Assembly (NCBI RefSeq): GCF_009017495.1
Contig: NZ_CP044990.1
Coordinates: forward strand, 1,755,001-1,819,000
Source: Deinococcus sp. AJ005
GTDB lineage: Bacteria; Deinococcota; Deinococci; Deinococcales; Deinococcaceae
Reading direction: 5' to 3'
Length of the DNA stretch: 64,000 nucleotides
Part shown: positions 32,726-42,702 of the stretch, in pieces
Position numbering within the stretch: the first letter of the stretch is position 1
How the letters are laid out: each line of letters begins with the position of its first letter
Position numbers and translations under genes: made by a program
Notes under the pieces: generated by a model
Seen by the model: only the letters and a program-made list of their open reading frames with translations
Databases searched by the model: none
What the model was told of the DNA's origin: nothing

Positions 32726-32860
32726 GGTTTAACCCCTCAGTCGGCTTCGCCGCCAGCTCCCCTCAAGGGGAGCCAAGAGTCGCAATTGATCGTGCCACGG
32801 CGAAATCTCCTTGCCTCCCTTCTAAGGGGAGGTGGCGCGGAGCGCTGGAGGGGTTAAACC
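32726..32860. repeat. 135-bp palindromic intergenic repeat, copy 1
   Basis: It begins GGTTTAACCCCTC and ends GAGGGGTTAAACC (13-bp perfect ends). Inside are nested palindromes, AGCTCCCCTCAAGGGGAGCC and CTCCCTTCTAAGGGGAG. A diverged second copy is at 59905-60036. It is non-coding and could fold into one long hairpin. Confidence 0.75.
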
Positions 32861-32874
32861 GTGGGAGCCACCCC

Positions 32875-33927
32875 TTACCCTTCTCCCTCTTGCAAAGCCT
32901 CCACTGGCAACGCGGGCGGCAACACCAGCGCCGACAAGGCCAGCCCTCCCAACCCGGTCATGACCGCCACACCCAGCCACAGTTCCAGGCTCAGGTTGCT
33001 GAGGCCCAGCCGCACCACGCCGCCCAGATACGGCACCCACACCGCCAGTGGCAGCAGAAAGGCAAACGTCCGGAAAGCCCAAACCCGCGCAGGCGAGGGC
33101 CGCAACAACACGCACAGCACGTCCGCCAGCAGGCCGCACACGAACGCCACGCCGGGCAAACGCCAGTCGCCGGGGGCGAGCATCAGGGCCATCGCGGTAT
33201 TGGTCAGGGTGTACATGACCGTGATTGCACCAAAAGGCAGCACGAAACGGCGCAGCAGCAACAGCACGGGCGCGGCCAGCATCAACGCGGTCAGCAACAC
33301 GGCGCTGAGTTCGCCGCGCGTCTGCACCCAGCCCAGGCCCTGCGGCACGCTCAGCAGGCCCCACATGTACATGTGGATAAAGGCGGTCAGCGCCAGAACC
33401 GACGTGGCCGACAGCACCGCCACCCAGCGCAGGTTCAGGGGCGCAAGCCGGGGCGTCCGCGATTGCCACGCGGCATTCAGCGGCGAGGCCACGATCAGGG
33501 AGCCGCCCGCGAACAGCATTAAGTGCGTGGGCGAGAGCAGCGCCTCAATGCCCACCTCTATGCCGTAAACCGTGTGCCACGTCAGATCGCCGATTCCGCC
33601 CAGGCCGAACAGCGGCACGCCAATGGCCGCCAGGCCGTAGCCGTCGGGGAAGGCGGACAGGCCGCGCCGTCCCATCTGCCAGCCGCGCGAGGCCAGGTAC
33701 AGGCACCAGCCCGCCACCGCCAGGAAGCCGCTGTAAAAGACCGCGTGCCAGGGTGTGAAGATGGTTTCTAGCGACTCGCCCAGGTTGTTGTGCGCCCAGC
33801 CGTCCAGAAACAGTCCGGCCAGCAGCCACCACGCCAGCGCAATGGTGATCAGGTGCTGCGCGGTGGTGGCGCGGTAAGCCGCAGCCGGGGCCGGGGCCAC
33901 CTGCACGGGTTGGGGGGCAGTGGTCAT
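32875..33927 (-). CDS. Polytopic membrane protein with conserved-looking histidines
   Basis: The protein has 350 residues and about nine transmembrane helices. The first half holds WAH (H46), TPWHAVFYSG (H61), GDLTWH (H118) and LSPTHL (H135), with a further FIHMYMWG near residue 185. His residues at helix ends in this pattern suggest a haem or metal site. No family was recognised. It faces the DUF305 gene across a repeat element, so a shared metal-related role is possible but unproven. TAAACT at 33934-33939 is 6 nt before the ATG (leaderless). Confidence 0.65.
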   Translation of the reverse strand: MTTAPQPVQVAPAPAAAYRATTAQHLITIALAWWLLAGLFLDGWAHNNLGESLETIFTPWHAVFYSGFLAVAGWCLYLASRGWQMGRRGLSAFPDGYGLAAIGVPLFGLGGIGDLTWHTVYGIEVGIEALLSPTHLMLFAGGSLIVASPLNAAWQSRTPRLAPLNLRWVAVLSATSVLALTAFIHMYMWGLLSVPQGLGWVQTRGELSAVLLTALMLAAPVLLLLRRFVLPFGAITVMYTLTNTAMALMLAPGDWRLPGVAFVCGLLADVLCVLLRPSPARVWAFRTFAFLLPLAVWVPYLGGVVRLGLSNLSLELWLGVAVMTGLGGLALSALVLPPALPVEALQEGEG

Positions 33928-33936
33928 GGGGGTAGT

Positions 33937-34140
33937 TTACGGGGTTTGGAGGGCGGCCCAATGCAAAGCGGCTTCAATATCCTCGCGTTGCAAGTCGGGG
34001 TAGTCGCGCAAAATCTCATCGGCTTCCACGCCTGCGCCCAGCAAATCCAGCACGTCGCTAACCCGAATTCGCATATCTCGGATACAGGGCCGCCCTCCGC
34101 ACTGCGCGGGGTTAATGGTGATGCGCTCCAGCAGAGTCAT
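33937..34140 (-). CDS. DUF433 protein (orphan antitoxin-like)
   Basis: The protein has 67 residues. The DUF433 pattern is complete: RITINPAQCGGRPCIRDMRI, then the helix pair VSDVLDLLGAGVEADEILRDYPDLQREDIEAAL. DUF433 proteins usually sit next to a PIN-like DUF5615 gene and are thought to be antitoxins; no such partner follows here. TAAGCT at 34147-34152 is 6 nt before the ATG (leaderless). A broken copy of its 5' end is at 35475-35549. Confidence 0.85.
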   Translation of the reverse strand: MTLLERITINPAQCGGRPCIRDMRIRVSDVLDLLGAGVEADEILRDYPDLQREDIEAALHWAALQTP

Positions 34141-34389
34141 AGAGTGAGCTTACAGCGTGCTTTAAAAGTCCTCTCATTTTCGATAAGTGACGTCCGAAAG
34201 GCATTTGCGGTTTGTTCTCTCTTGCGGACCCGTAGAGCTGCCCCACAAAGCTGTGCCAGTGCCAGCCTCCCCGGCAGGAAGACTTCCAAAGCTGCGGAGC
34301 AGGGGAGCGAGAGGCCCATGTTTCCGGGACGAGACTGGAATCTGTGGATCTTTGTAAACGTGCGCTGAGCACCAGATATTCTGCCTGCT
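34141..34389. other. Intergenic stretch without a recognised gene
   Basis: 249 nt between the DUF433 gene and the secreted-protein gene on the same strand. No convincing frame was found. The 11-mer GCGGACCCGTA at 34224-34234 also occurs in the sufC leader (63361-63371). No terminator with a T tract was seen. Confidence 0.35.
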
Positions 34390-35352
34390 TCAGCGGGGCC
34401 AGCAGTTGACGAGTGTGCCGTCCAGCGGACGGTGAAAGCCGATGGCCGGACTCTTTCCCCGGAAGAAAGCGTCGGCCACCGCGCCATTAAACAGCCCGCC
34501 CGTGAAGTTCAGCTTGCCTGCGGCGGCGTCGTAGCGGAAGGGGAACTCGGCGCTGCCCAGATTGATGTCAAGGAAGGGTTCCAACTGCATGGTGAAGCCA
34601 CCCGAAAAATTGACGTGCGGAGCGTAGAGAAAACACTGGTAAATGCCCCTGGGCAGTGAGGCAGGCACTGGGCCTTTAGCTTTGGCGGTTCCCGTCACCG
34701 TGAAGGTACGGCGGGCCTGCACGATGTTCTGGAAGTTCGGTTTGTCAAAAAACACCTTGACCTCGTACTGGCCCGGATCAAGTGGTGTGAAGGTGAAATC
34801 CATCTCGCGTTTGCTGTTGGCGTAAAAATACTGGTCATAGAGCTTATCCGGCGTGCCAACAGGCACCACCGTTACCCAGTCGCCAGGATCACCCGCAAAG
34901 CCGGAGACGTGAACTGGGAAGGATTTACCCGCCGGAACCTGCGCCGGAACGGTGATGGTCACGCTGCCCCGAGCGGCAGGAACATTCTGAGGAGGCGTGG
35001 TGGACACTGGTTTTGGTGTGGGCGCTGGTTTTGACAGAGGCGCTGCTTTTGGCACGGGAGCGGCTTGGGCCGGAGCGGCTGCCGGGGGTGCAAGAAGGCT
35101 GTCAGCTTCCTGCTCGAAGGCGGCGGCCAGTTTTTCGTAAGCGGCGGCTTCCTGGGTGGGCATCTGCGCCAGATGAAAAGCGTCCGCCGCCCGCTGGTAG
35201 CTCTGCTCGGCGGCGGCGAACTGATGGGCGGCCAGGGCACTGTCGCCCGCCTTGAGAAAAGCCGCTGCCTGCTGAACCGGCGTGATGGCCTGTGCCAGCG
35301 AAGGCAGCAGGGCAAGGGAAAGACTGAGCATCACACTGCGGCAATGGTTCAT
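34390..35352 (-). CDS. Secreted protein with helical-repeat and Ig-like regions
   Basis: The protein has 320 residues. A signal peptide (to about SLAQA) is followed by a helical segment (about 25-90) with TPR-like spacing: FLKAGDSALAAHQFAAAEQSY then YEKLAAAFEQEADS. A Pro/Ala/Lys linker (about 90-125) leads to a beta-sandwich, Ig-like domain (about 130-225: VTITVPAQVPAGKSFPVHVSG... PGQYEVKVFFD). The C-terminal 95 residues are a further beta domain with two cysteines. No enzyme motif is present. The ATG at 35352 has AGGAGCTGAT before it. The gene lies between the intact and broken DUF433 copies. Confidence 0.65.
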   Translation of the reverse strand: MNHCRSVMLSLSLALLPSLAQAITPVQQAAAFLKAGDSALAAHQFAAAEQSYQRAADAFHLAQMPTQEAAAYEKLAAAFEQEADSLLAPPAAAPAQAAPVPKAAPLSKPAPTPKPVSTTPPQNVPAARGSVTITVPAQVPAGKSFPVHVSGFAGDPGDWVTVVPVGTPDKLYDQYFYANSKREMDFTFTPLDPGQYEVKVFFDKPNFQNIVQARRTFTVTGTAKAKGPVPASLPRGIYQCFLYAPHVNFSGGFTMQLEPFLDINLGSAEFPFRYDAAAGKLNFTGGLFNGAVADAFFRGKSPAIGFHRPLDGTLVNCWPR

Positions 35353-35474
35353 ATCAGCTCCTGGGGTGCGGGTTGTGGGCAGCAAAGCGCGACTTGCAGC
35401 GGCGTTCCAGCATCAGCCTGACAGCAGAGGCCGGACAGGCTGATGCTAGCACCGCCTCCAACGCCTCTTGAAGT

Positions 35475-35549
35475 TCAGGTCAATGCGCGAATACAGGGCC
35501 GCCCACCACACTGCGCGGGGTTAACGGTGATCCGCTCCAGCAAGGTCAT
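35475..35549 (-). pseudogene. Truncated duplicate of the DUF433 gene 5' end
   Basis: The minus strand reads MTLLERITVNPAQCGGRPCIR, almost identical to the first 21 codons of the gene at 33937-34140, then leaves the homology and stops after 24 codons. The upstream TAAACT hexamer (35556-35561) is also duplicated. About 75 nt of similarity remain. Confidence 0.75.
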
Positions 35550-35621
35550 GGGATGAGTTTACACTGCGCTAAAGCCTCGCCGCTAGATAAGTAGGAATGA
35601 ACGAGTGGAGGAAAACAGCTC

Positions 35622-35813
35622 ATGAACAGCCGAGCCAAAGCCCGCGCCGAACGGATGCAAACCCTCTTGGATGACGATGGAACGGTGACGCCCGCTGAGC
35701 AGCTTCCAGCCGGTTTGCTGATTCAGGAGGGCGAGTTGGAAATGGAATACGCAGAGGCACTGACCGCTGCTGATACATGGGAGCGCCTGAAATTGGTCTG
35801 CTCCAAGATATGA
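35622..35813 (+). CDS. Small acidic protein of unknown function
   Basis: The protein has 63 residues: a basic N-terminus (MNSRAKARAERM) followed by an acidic body. No family was recognised. A GTGGAGGAAAACAGCTC leader gives a ribosome binding site, and the next gene starts 7 nt after the stop, which supports a real two-gene unit. Confidence 0.5.
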   Translation: MNSRAKARAERMQTLLDDDGTVTPAEQLPAGLLIQEGELEMEYAEALTAADTWERLKLVCSKI

Positions 35814-35820
35814 TTGGCCG

Positions 35821-36333
35821 ATGAAACCCGCCAACCTGCACTACATGCGACTTGTTGGCGTTCTGGGCCTCCTAGCAATGAGCAACTATCCCAATGCAAA
35901 TTCTCAAGTTTATGATGAACTAGAGATAATTAAAATTAGAGAGAATTATAAGTTTGTCAACTCTCAGATAGATTCCAGAGCTTATACGCGCTCAACAAAA
36001 GAATTGCCGTACTGCCAGGGACGAATTGATCAGAAGAGGGAAATTTGGACTGATAAAAATGGGACACTCAGAAAATATAGTCAGAGTGGCGGATCTGACG
36101 ATAGTTTTACATCAGCGGATTACTATTTTGACTATAAAAAACGTCTGGATTTCATTTTAATCCAACATAATAATGTGCATGGAATATCGGCAGAGCTGCG
36201 AGTTTACTATGACGATTCGGGCAAGATAATTCGCTCTACTCAGTCTAGAAGCTCTGTGGCCGAAGATTTCTGGCAGGCGATAAGTTCAAATCCAACTGCC
36301 TTATTTACCGCATCATATCAATGTGACCATTAA
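35821..36333 (+). CDS. AT-rich secreted orphan protein
   Basis: The protein has 170 residues. A short hydrophobic N-terminus (about 9-21) could be a signal peptide. The rest is Tyr/Asp/Ser-rich with many Lys and Asn codons. Base composition is clearly lower in GC than the neighbours on both sides, with many AAA, AAT and ATA codons that are rare elsewhere in the window. This points to recent acquisition. Two cysteines are present (in LPYCQG and near the C-terminus). No family was recognised. The gene is 6 nt from the convergent mfd 3' end. Confidence 0.6.
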   Translation: MKPANLHYMRLVGVLGLLAMSNYPNANSQVYDELEIIKIRENYKFVNSQIDSRAYTRSTKELPYCQGRIDQKREIWTDKNGTLRKYSQSGGSDDSFTSADYYFDYKKRLDFILIQHNNVHGISAELRVYYDDSGKIIRSTQSRSSVAEDFWQAISSNPTALFTASYQCDH

Positions 36334-36339
36334 CCCTAC

Positions 36340-39465
<3,126 letters not shown>

Positions 39466-39471
39466 TGGAAG

Positions 39472-39477
39472 AGTTTA
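39472..39477 (-). promoter_or_regulatory. Leaderless -10 element of mfd
   Basis: TAAACT on the minus strand, 6 nt before the GTG start. It shows the leaderless pattern with a non-ATG start. Confidence 0.5.
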
Positions 39478-39539
39478 CGCGTAGAGACGCGGGCAGACCG
39501 GAAGCGAAATGGCTTATGGGACGAGCGATGAGGAAAATC

Positions 39540-39560
39540 ATTATTGAGATATGCAATAAT
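39540..39560. promoter_or_regulatory. Palindromic operator candidate of higBA
   Basis: ATTATTG and CAATAAT (7-bp perfect arms, 7-nt spacer) lie 12 nt before the higB ATG. This AT-rich palindrome in a GC-rich genome is in the right place for autorepression by the HTH antitoxin HigA. Confidence 0.55.
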
Positions 39561-39572
39561 CAGGATGTGGGA

Positions 39573-39854
39573 ATGAACGCGCTCACTCTGGCAGCGCTGA
39601 TCGCGTTCTGGCTCAAACATCCCGACGCCGAGGGGCCATTGCGAATCTGGTACAGGCAGGTCCGCCGGAATGAATACCAATCTTTTGCCGATGTGAAGGC
39701 CGATTTTAGCAGCGCCGACTGGGTGCAGGGTTTCATCGTCTTTGACATCGGCGGCAACAAATATCGGCTGATCGTCTGTCCAGATTTTCGTACCAAGCGC
39801 CTGTACATTGAGGCCATCTTGACCCACAGGGAATATGACCACTGGAGGCCCTGA
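39573..39854 (+). CDS. higB: HigB-type mRNA interferase toxin
   Basis: The protein has 93 residues. It follows the HigB_toxin family closely: AFWLKHPDAEGPLRIWYRQVRR, FADVKADF, FDIGGNKYRLIV and the C-terminal THREYDHW. Such toxins cleave mRNA on the ribosome. I chose the ATG at 39573 because the family starts there; the frame is open upstream to 39516. It is toxin-first, as usual for higBA, and its stop is one base before the higA start. Confidence 0.87.
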   Translation: MNALTLAALIAFWLKHPDAEGPLRIWYRQVRRNEYQSFADVKADFSSADWVQGFIVFDIGGNKYRLIVCPDFRTKRLYIEAILTHREYDHWRP

Positions 39855-39855
39855 T

Positions 39856-40293
39856 ATGACCACCTTGCCCAACTTCAACGCCTTTGTTCAGTCGTGGCAG
39901 CAAATCCATAGCTATGCACCTGGATTATTTGTTGAAATCACTGACGATGAAACCCTCAAACAGGCAACGGACGCACTCAAAGCCCTAGACGCCGAGATGA
40001 GCGCCAGCGGAATTCATCCGCACCCGCTTGATGATCTGGCAAACACCGTCATGAACCGCATCGTCGCCTATGAAGCCGTCCACTACCCCATCCCCGACAT
40101 AGACGCCCCTGACATCCTCAAAGTGTTTATGGAAGAACGCCACCTGACCCAGCAGCAACTCGCTAAAGCGGTGGGCATCAGCCAAAGCACCATCAGCCAA
40201 CTGCTGGGGCGCAGGCGGGCCTTCACGCTGGAGCATCTGCACAAGCTGGCCGGGTACTTTGGGGTGAAGGTATCGCTGTTTTTGCCGGACTGA
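39856..40293 (+). CDS. higA: HigA-type HTH antitoxin
   Basis: The protein has 145 residues. The C-terminal Xre-type HTH covers about residues 95-140: FMEERHLTQQQLAKAVGISQ, STISQLLGRRRAFTLEHLHKLA. The N-terminal half would wrap and inhibit HigB. It starts one nt after the higB stop. An in-frame ATG at 39835 would overlap higB by 20 nt and is less likely. It probably represses its own operon through the palindrome at 39540-39560. Confidence 0.87.
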   Translation: MTTLPNFNAFVQSWQQIHSYAPGLFVEITDDETLKQATDALKALDAEMSASGIHPHPLDDLANTVMNRIVAYEAVHYPIPDIDAPDILKVFMEERHLTQQQLAKAVGISQSTISQLLGRRRAFTLEHLHKLAGYFGVKVSLFLPD

Positions 40294-40305
40294 ACTGTTG
40301 CTGGA

Positions 40306-40416
40306 CTAGACGGGATTCATGGACAGCCAGACCTGCGCCAGCATTAGCAGGCCAAAAATAAGGAACATCATCACGGGCATCCAACGCCGGAGCCAGGTGC
40401 GGGTGCTTTCTTTCAT
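40306..40416 (-). CDS. 36-residue single-pass membrane protein
   Basis: The ATG at 40416 reads a 36-residue protein: a basic amphipathic N-terminus (MKESTRTWLRRWM), one hydrophobic helix (PVMMFLIFGLLMLAQVWL) and a short tail (SMNPV). TAGCAT at 40423-40428 is 6 nt before the ATG, the leaderless spacing used by proven genes here. Positive charge before the helix predicts the N-terminus inside. No homologue is recalled; small proteins of this kind often modulate a membrane complex. It is divergent from the DUF1345 gene. Confidence 0.6.
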   Translation of the reverse strand: MKESTRTWLRRWMPVMMFLIFGLLMLAQVWLSMNPV

Positions 40417-40422
40417 GGCCCA

Positions 40423-40468
40423 ATGCTAGGCCAGGCATCTATCGCCTTTCTGACGGGAGCGATATGCT
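40423..40468. promoter_or_regulatory. Divergent leaderless promoter pair
   Basis: TAGCAT (minus, 40423-40428) serves the 36-residue protein and TATGCT (plus, 40463-40468) serves the DUF1345 gene. Each lies 6 nt from its ATG, within a 58-nt gap. Confidence 0.5.
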
Positions 40469-40474
40469 CCGCGC

Positions 40475-41131
40475 ATGACCGACACCTCGCGCCATCCCCC
40501 GGCTGTGGCGCGGCTGCTGCTGGGCGCTGGCGTGGGCATTCTGGCAGGACTGCTAACCCCACACGTCTGGCCCTGGGAGGCCCGTGTGCTGGTGGGCTGG
40601 GTGCTGTTCTGTGCCATCGTCCTGCTGTGGCTGAGGCTGGCGCTGTGGACCGCTTCCCCGGAACGCACACGGGCGCTGGCGCTGCGCGAGGACGATACGC
40701 GGGCGCTGGCAGGCGGCGTGACCCTGGTGGCCTCGCTGGTCAGTCTGGTGGGCGTGATCTTCGCGCTGCATCAGGCCGGGAGCGAGAAGGGGGCGGCGGC
40801 GGTGGCCCTGACCGTGCTGGCGGTGCTGACTGTGGCCGCGTCGTGGCTGCTGGTCCACGCCGAGTACACGCTGCACTACGCCCGCAAGTTCTACAGCGAT
40901 GGCGGCGGCGTGACCTTTCCGAAGGAGGACGGCGGCACGCTGAAAGACCCCGATTACCGCGACTTCGCCTACCTGTCCCTGACCATCGGCATGACCTTTC
41001 AGGTCAGCGATAACACCATCACTACGCGGGCCTTTCGCCGCCTGCTGCTGGGCCACGCGCTGCTGTCGTACCTGTTCGGGGCCGTGATCGTGGCCGTGAC
41101 CATCAACGGGGTGGCGGGGATTATCGGGTAG
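40475..41131 (+). CDS. DUF1345 membrane protein
   Basis: The protein has 218 residues with five hydrophobic helices (about 12-32, 36-57, 76-97, 108-127 and 190-214). The DUF1345 core is recognised by the WLLVHAEYTLHYARKFY helix, the DYRDFAYLSLTIGMTFQVSD segment and TRAFRRLLLGHALLSYLFG. The function of the family is unknown. TATGCT at 40463-40468 is 6 nt before the ATG (leaderless). Confidence 0.85.
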   Translation: MTDTSRHPPAVARLLLGAGVGILAGLLTPHVWPWEARVLVGWVLFCAIVLLWLRLALWTASPERTRALALREDDTRALAGGVTLVASLVSLVGVIFALHQAGSEKGAAAVALTVLAVLTVAASWLLVHAEYTLHYARKFYSDGGGVTFPKEDGGTLKDPDYRDFAYLSLTIGMTFQVSDNTITTRAFRRLLLGHALLSYLFGAVIVAVTINGVAGIIG

Positions 41132-41162
41132 GCATCCGCTCGCTCAGGAAGGCAAAGAAAAC

Positions 41163-41192
41163 CAGGGGCGGAATGCGCAATCACCGCCCCTG
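41163..41192 (-). terminator. Terminator hairpin between DUF1345 and usp
   Basis: CAGGGGCGG/CCGCCCCTG, followed on the minus strand by GGTTTTCTTT. It can serve the minus-strand usp gene and possibly the convergent gene. Confidence 0.6.
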
Positions 41193-41207
41193 ACTTCCAA
41201 CTGTTTA

Positions 41208-41690
41208 TTACGACGAGGCGGTACTCTTGCCCCATGCCACCGGACCCTGATCGCCCTTGATCAGCAGCACGGGCACCGCCGCATGTTGCGCCACCGCCTG
41301 CGCCACACTGCCCAGCAGGGCGCGGCCCAGACCGCTGCGTCCGTGGGTGGTCATGACGATCATCTGCGCGCCTTCCTCACGGGCCACGTCCAGAATGGCG
41401 CGGGAGACATGGCGGCCCTGGGCGCGCTCCACCATGATCCTGGCGTCCGGCACCTGCTCGTGCAGGAGGTTTTCCAGGCTCGCTTTCATCTCGTCCATGG
41501 TTTCGTTGGACGTGGGCATGGCGTAGGCGTATTCGCCGTAGGCGGCCACCAGCGGATCGGTCTGGATGCTCAGCACGATCAGTTCGGCCCCCAGCGCCTT
41601 GGCCAGTCCCTGCGCGTGAGAGAGGGCATGCTGGCCCAGTTCGCTGCCATCGGTGGTCACGAGAATTCGGTTCATCGGTGTGGTGGTCAT
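41208..41690 (-). CDS. Universal stress protein (UspA family)
   Basis: The protein has 160 residues. The ATP-binding form is indicated by MTTHGRSGLGRALLGSVAQ, which fits G-2x-G-9x-G-S/T, and by the N-terminal RILVTTDGSE strand-turn with its Asp. It may bind ATP or signal stress and is monocistronic. The ATG has a strong GGAGG site 7 nt before it. Confidence 0.92.
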   Translation of the reverse strand: MTTTPMNRILVTTDGSELGQHALSHAQGLAKALGAELIVLSIQTDPLVAAYGEYAYAMPTSNETMDEMKASLENLLHEQVPDARIMVERAQGRHVSRAILDVAREEGAQMIVMTTHGRSGLGRALLGSVAQAVAQHAAVPVLLIKGDQGPVAWGKSTASS

Positions 41691-41826
41691 GGTGGTGCCT
41701 CCTGCTGCCCAGCCTCGGCCACGCCCATTACGGGGGCATTACCACGCAGAACGTTGGGCCGTATAGAAAACACTGGGCCGTGCAGAAAATGGCAGAAGAA
41801 GGCAGCACAGACGCTAGCCTGCCCGC

Positions 41827-42633
41827 ATGATCAAGCTGTTATTCGTGGGAGACGTATTCGGACAACCGGGACGCCGGATGCTGGGAAAAACCTTGCCAGA
41901 CCTTCGCCGGGACGTGGATTTTGCCATCGTGAATATGGAGAATTCTGCCGGAGGATTTGGAATGCACCGCGACGCGGCGGAAGGCGCACTGCGGGCCGGG
42001 GCCGACTGCATGACGCTGGGCAACCACGCCTGGCAACACCGCGACATCAACAAATTGATGCAGGACCCGGAGAACTACCCCATCGTGCGCCCGCTGAACT
42101 ATGCCGATCCAGCTACTCCCGGCGTCGGCTGGCGCACTTTTGACATTCAGACGAAGGAAGGAACCGAGCGTCTCACCGTGGTCAATCTGCTGGGCCGGGT
42201 CTTCATGGATCAGGTGTCCAATCCCTTCAGCGCCATAGACAACCTGCTGGAACGGGATGACCTGGGCAGTGTCTTCGTGGACTTTCACGCCGAGGCCAGC
42301 AGCGAGAAGGCGGGCATGGCGTGGCATCTGGACGGACGGGTGGCCGCCGTGATCGGCACGCATACGCATGTGCCCACCGCCGACACGCGCATCCTGCCGC
42401 ACGGGACCGCCTTTCAGACCGACGCCGGATTCACCGGCCCACACGACAGCATCATCGGTTCGGACCCGGCTGGTCCGGTGGCCCGCTTCGTCACCGAGCG
42501 CCCCCACCGGTACGCGGTGGCCGAGGGCCGCGCCGAGCTGAATGCCGTCTATGTCCAGATAGAGGCGGGGCGGGCGATGTCCATTGAGCGCTACCGTGCC
42601 GTGGAAGAAGGGGTGGAGGCAGACGGGTTGTAG
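41827..42633 (+). CDS. ymdB: YmdB-type 2',3'-cyclic nucleotide phosphodiesterase
   Basis: The protein has 268 residues, a member of the YmdB/TIGR00282 metallophosphoesterase family that includes D. radiodurans DR1281. Two-metal site motifs: [10 protein letters not shown] (Asp8), [11 protein letters not shown] (Glu and Asn), [10 protein letters not shown] (Asn and His), [10 protein letters not shown] (His) and [10 protein letters not shown] (two His). In Bacillus the enzyme affects developmental choice and mRNA levels. TAGCCT at 41815-41820 is 6 nt before the ATG (leaderless). Confidence 0.93.
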   Translation: MIKLLFVGDVFGQPGRRMLGKTLPDLRRDVDFAIVNMENSAGGFGMHRDAAEGALRAGADCMTLGNHAWQHRDINKLMQDPENYPIVRPLNYADPATPGVGWRTFDIQTKEGTERLTVVNLLGRVFMDQVSNPFSAIDNLLERDDLGSVFVDFHAEASSEKAGMAWHLDGRVAAVIGTHTHVPTADTRILPHGTAFQTDAGFTGPHDSIIGSDPAGPVARFVTERPHRYAVAEGRAELNAVYVQIEAGRAMSIERYRAVEEGVEADGL

Positions 42634-42702
42634 AGCTGTACGGGTTGTAAAGCTGTTCTGCCTCCCCGCTGCCAGATCCCCACCCATCACCGGAGGACCA
42701 CT

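Noticed and set aside
34211..34250. Possible second repeat family shared with the sufC leader
   Set aside because: Only an 11-mer (GCGGACCCGTA) and a few loosely spaced short matches are shared, too little for a repeat call.
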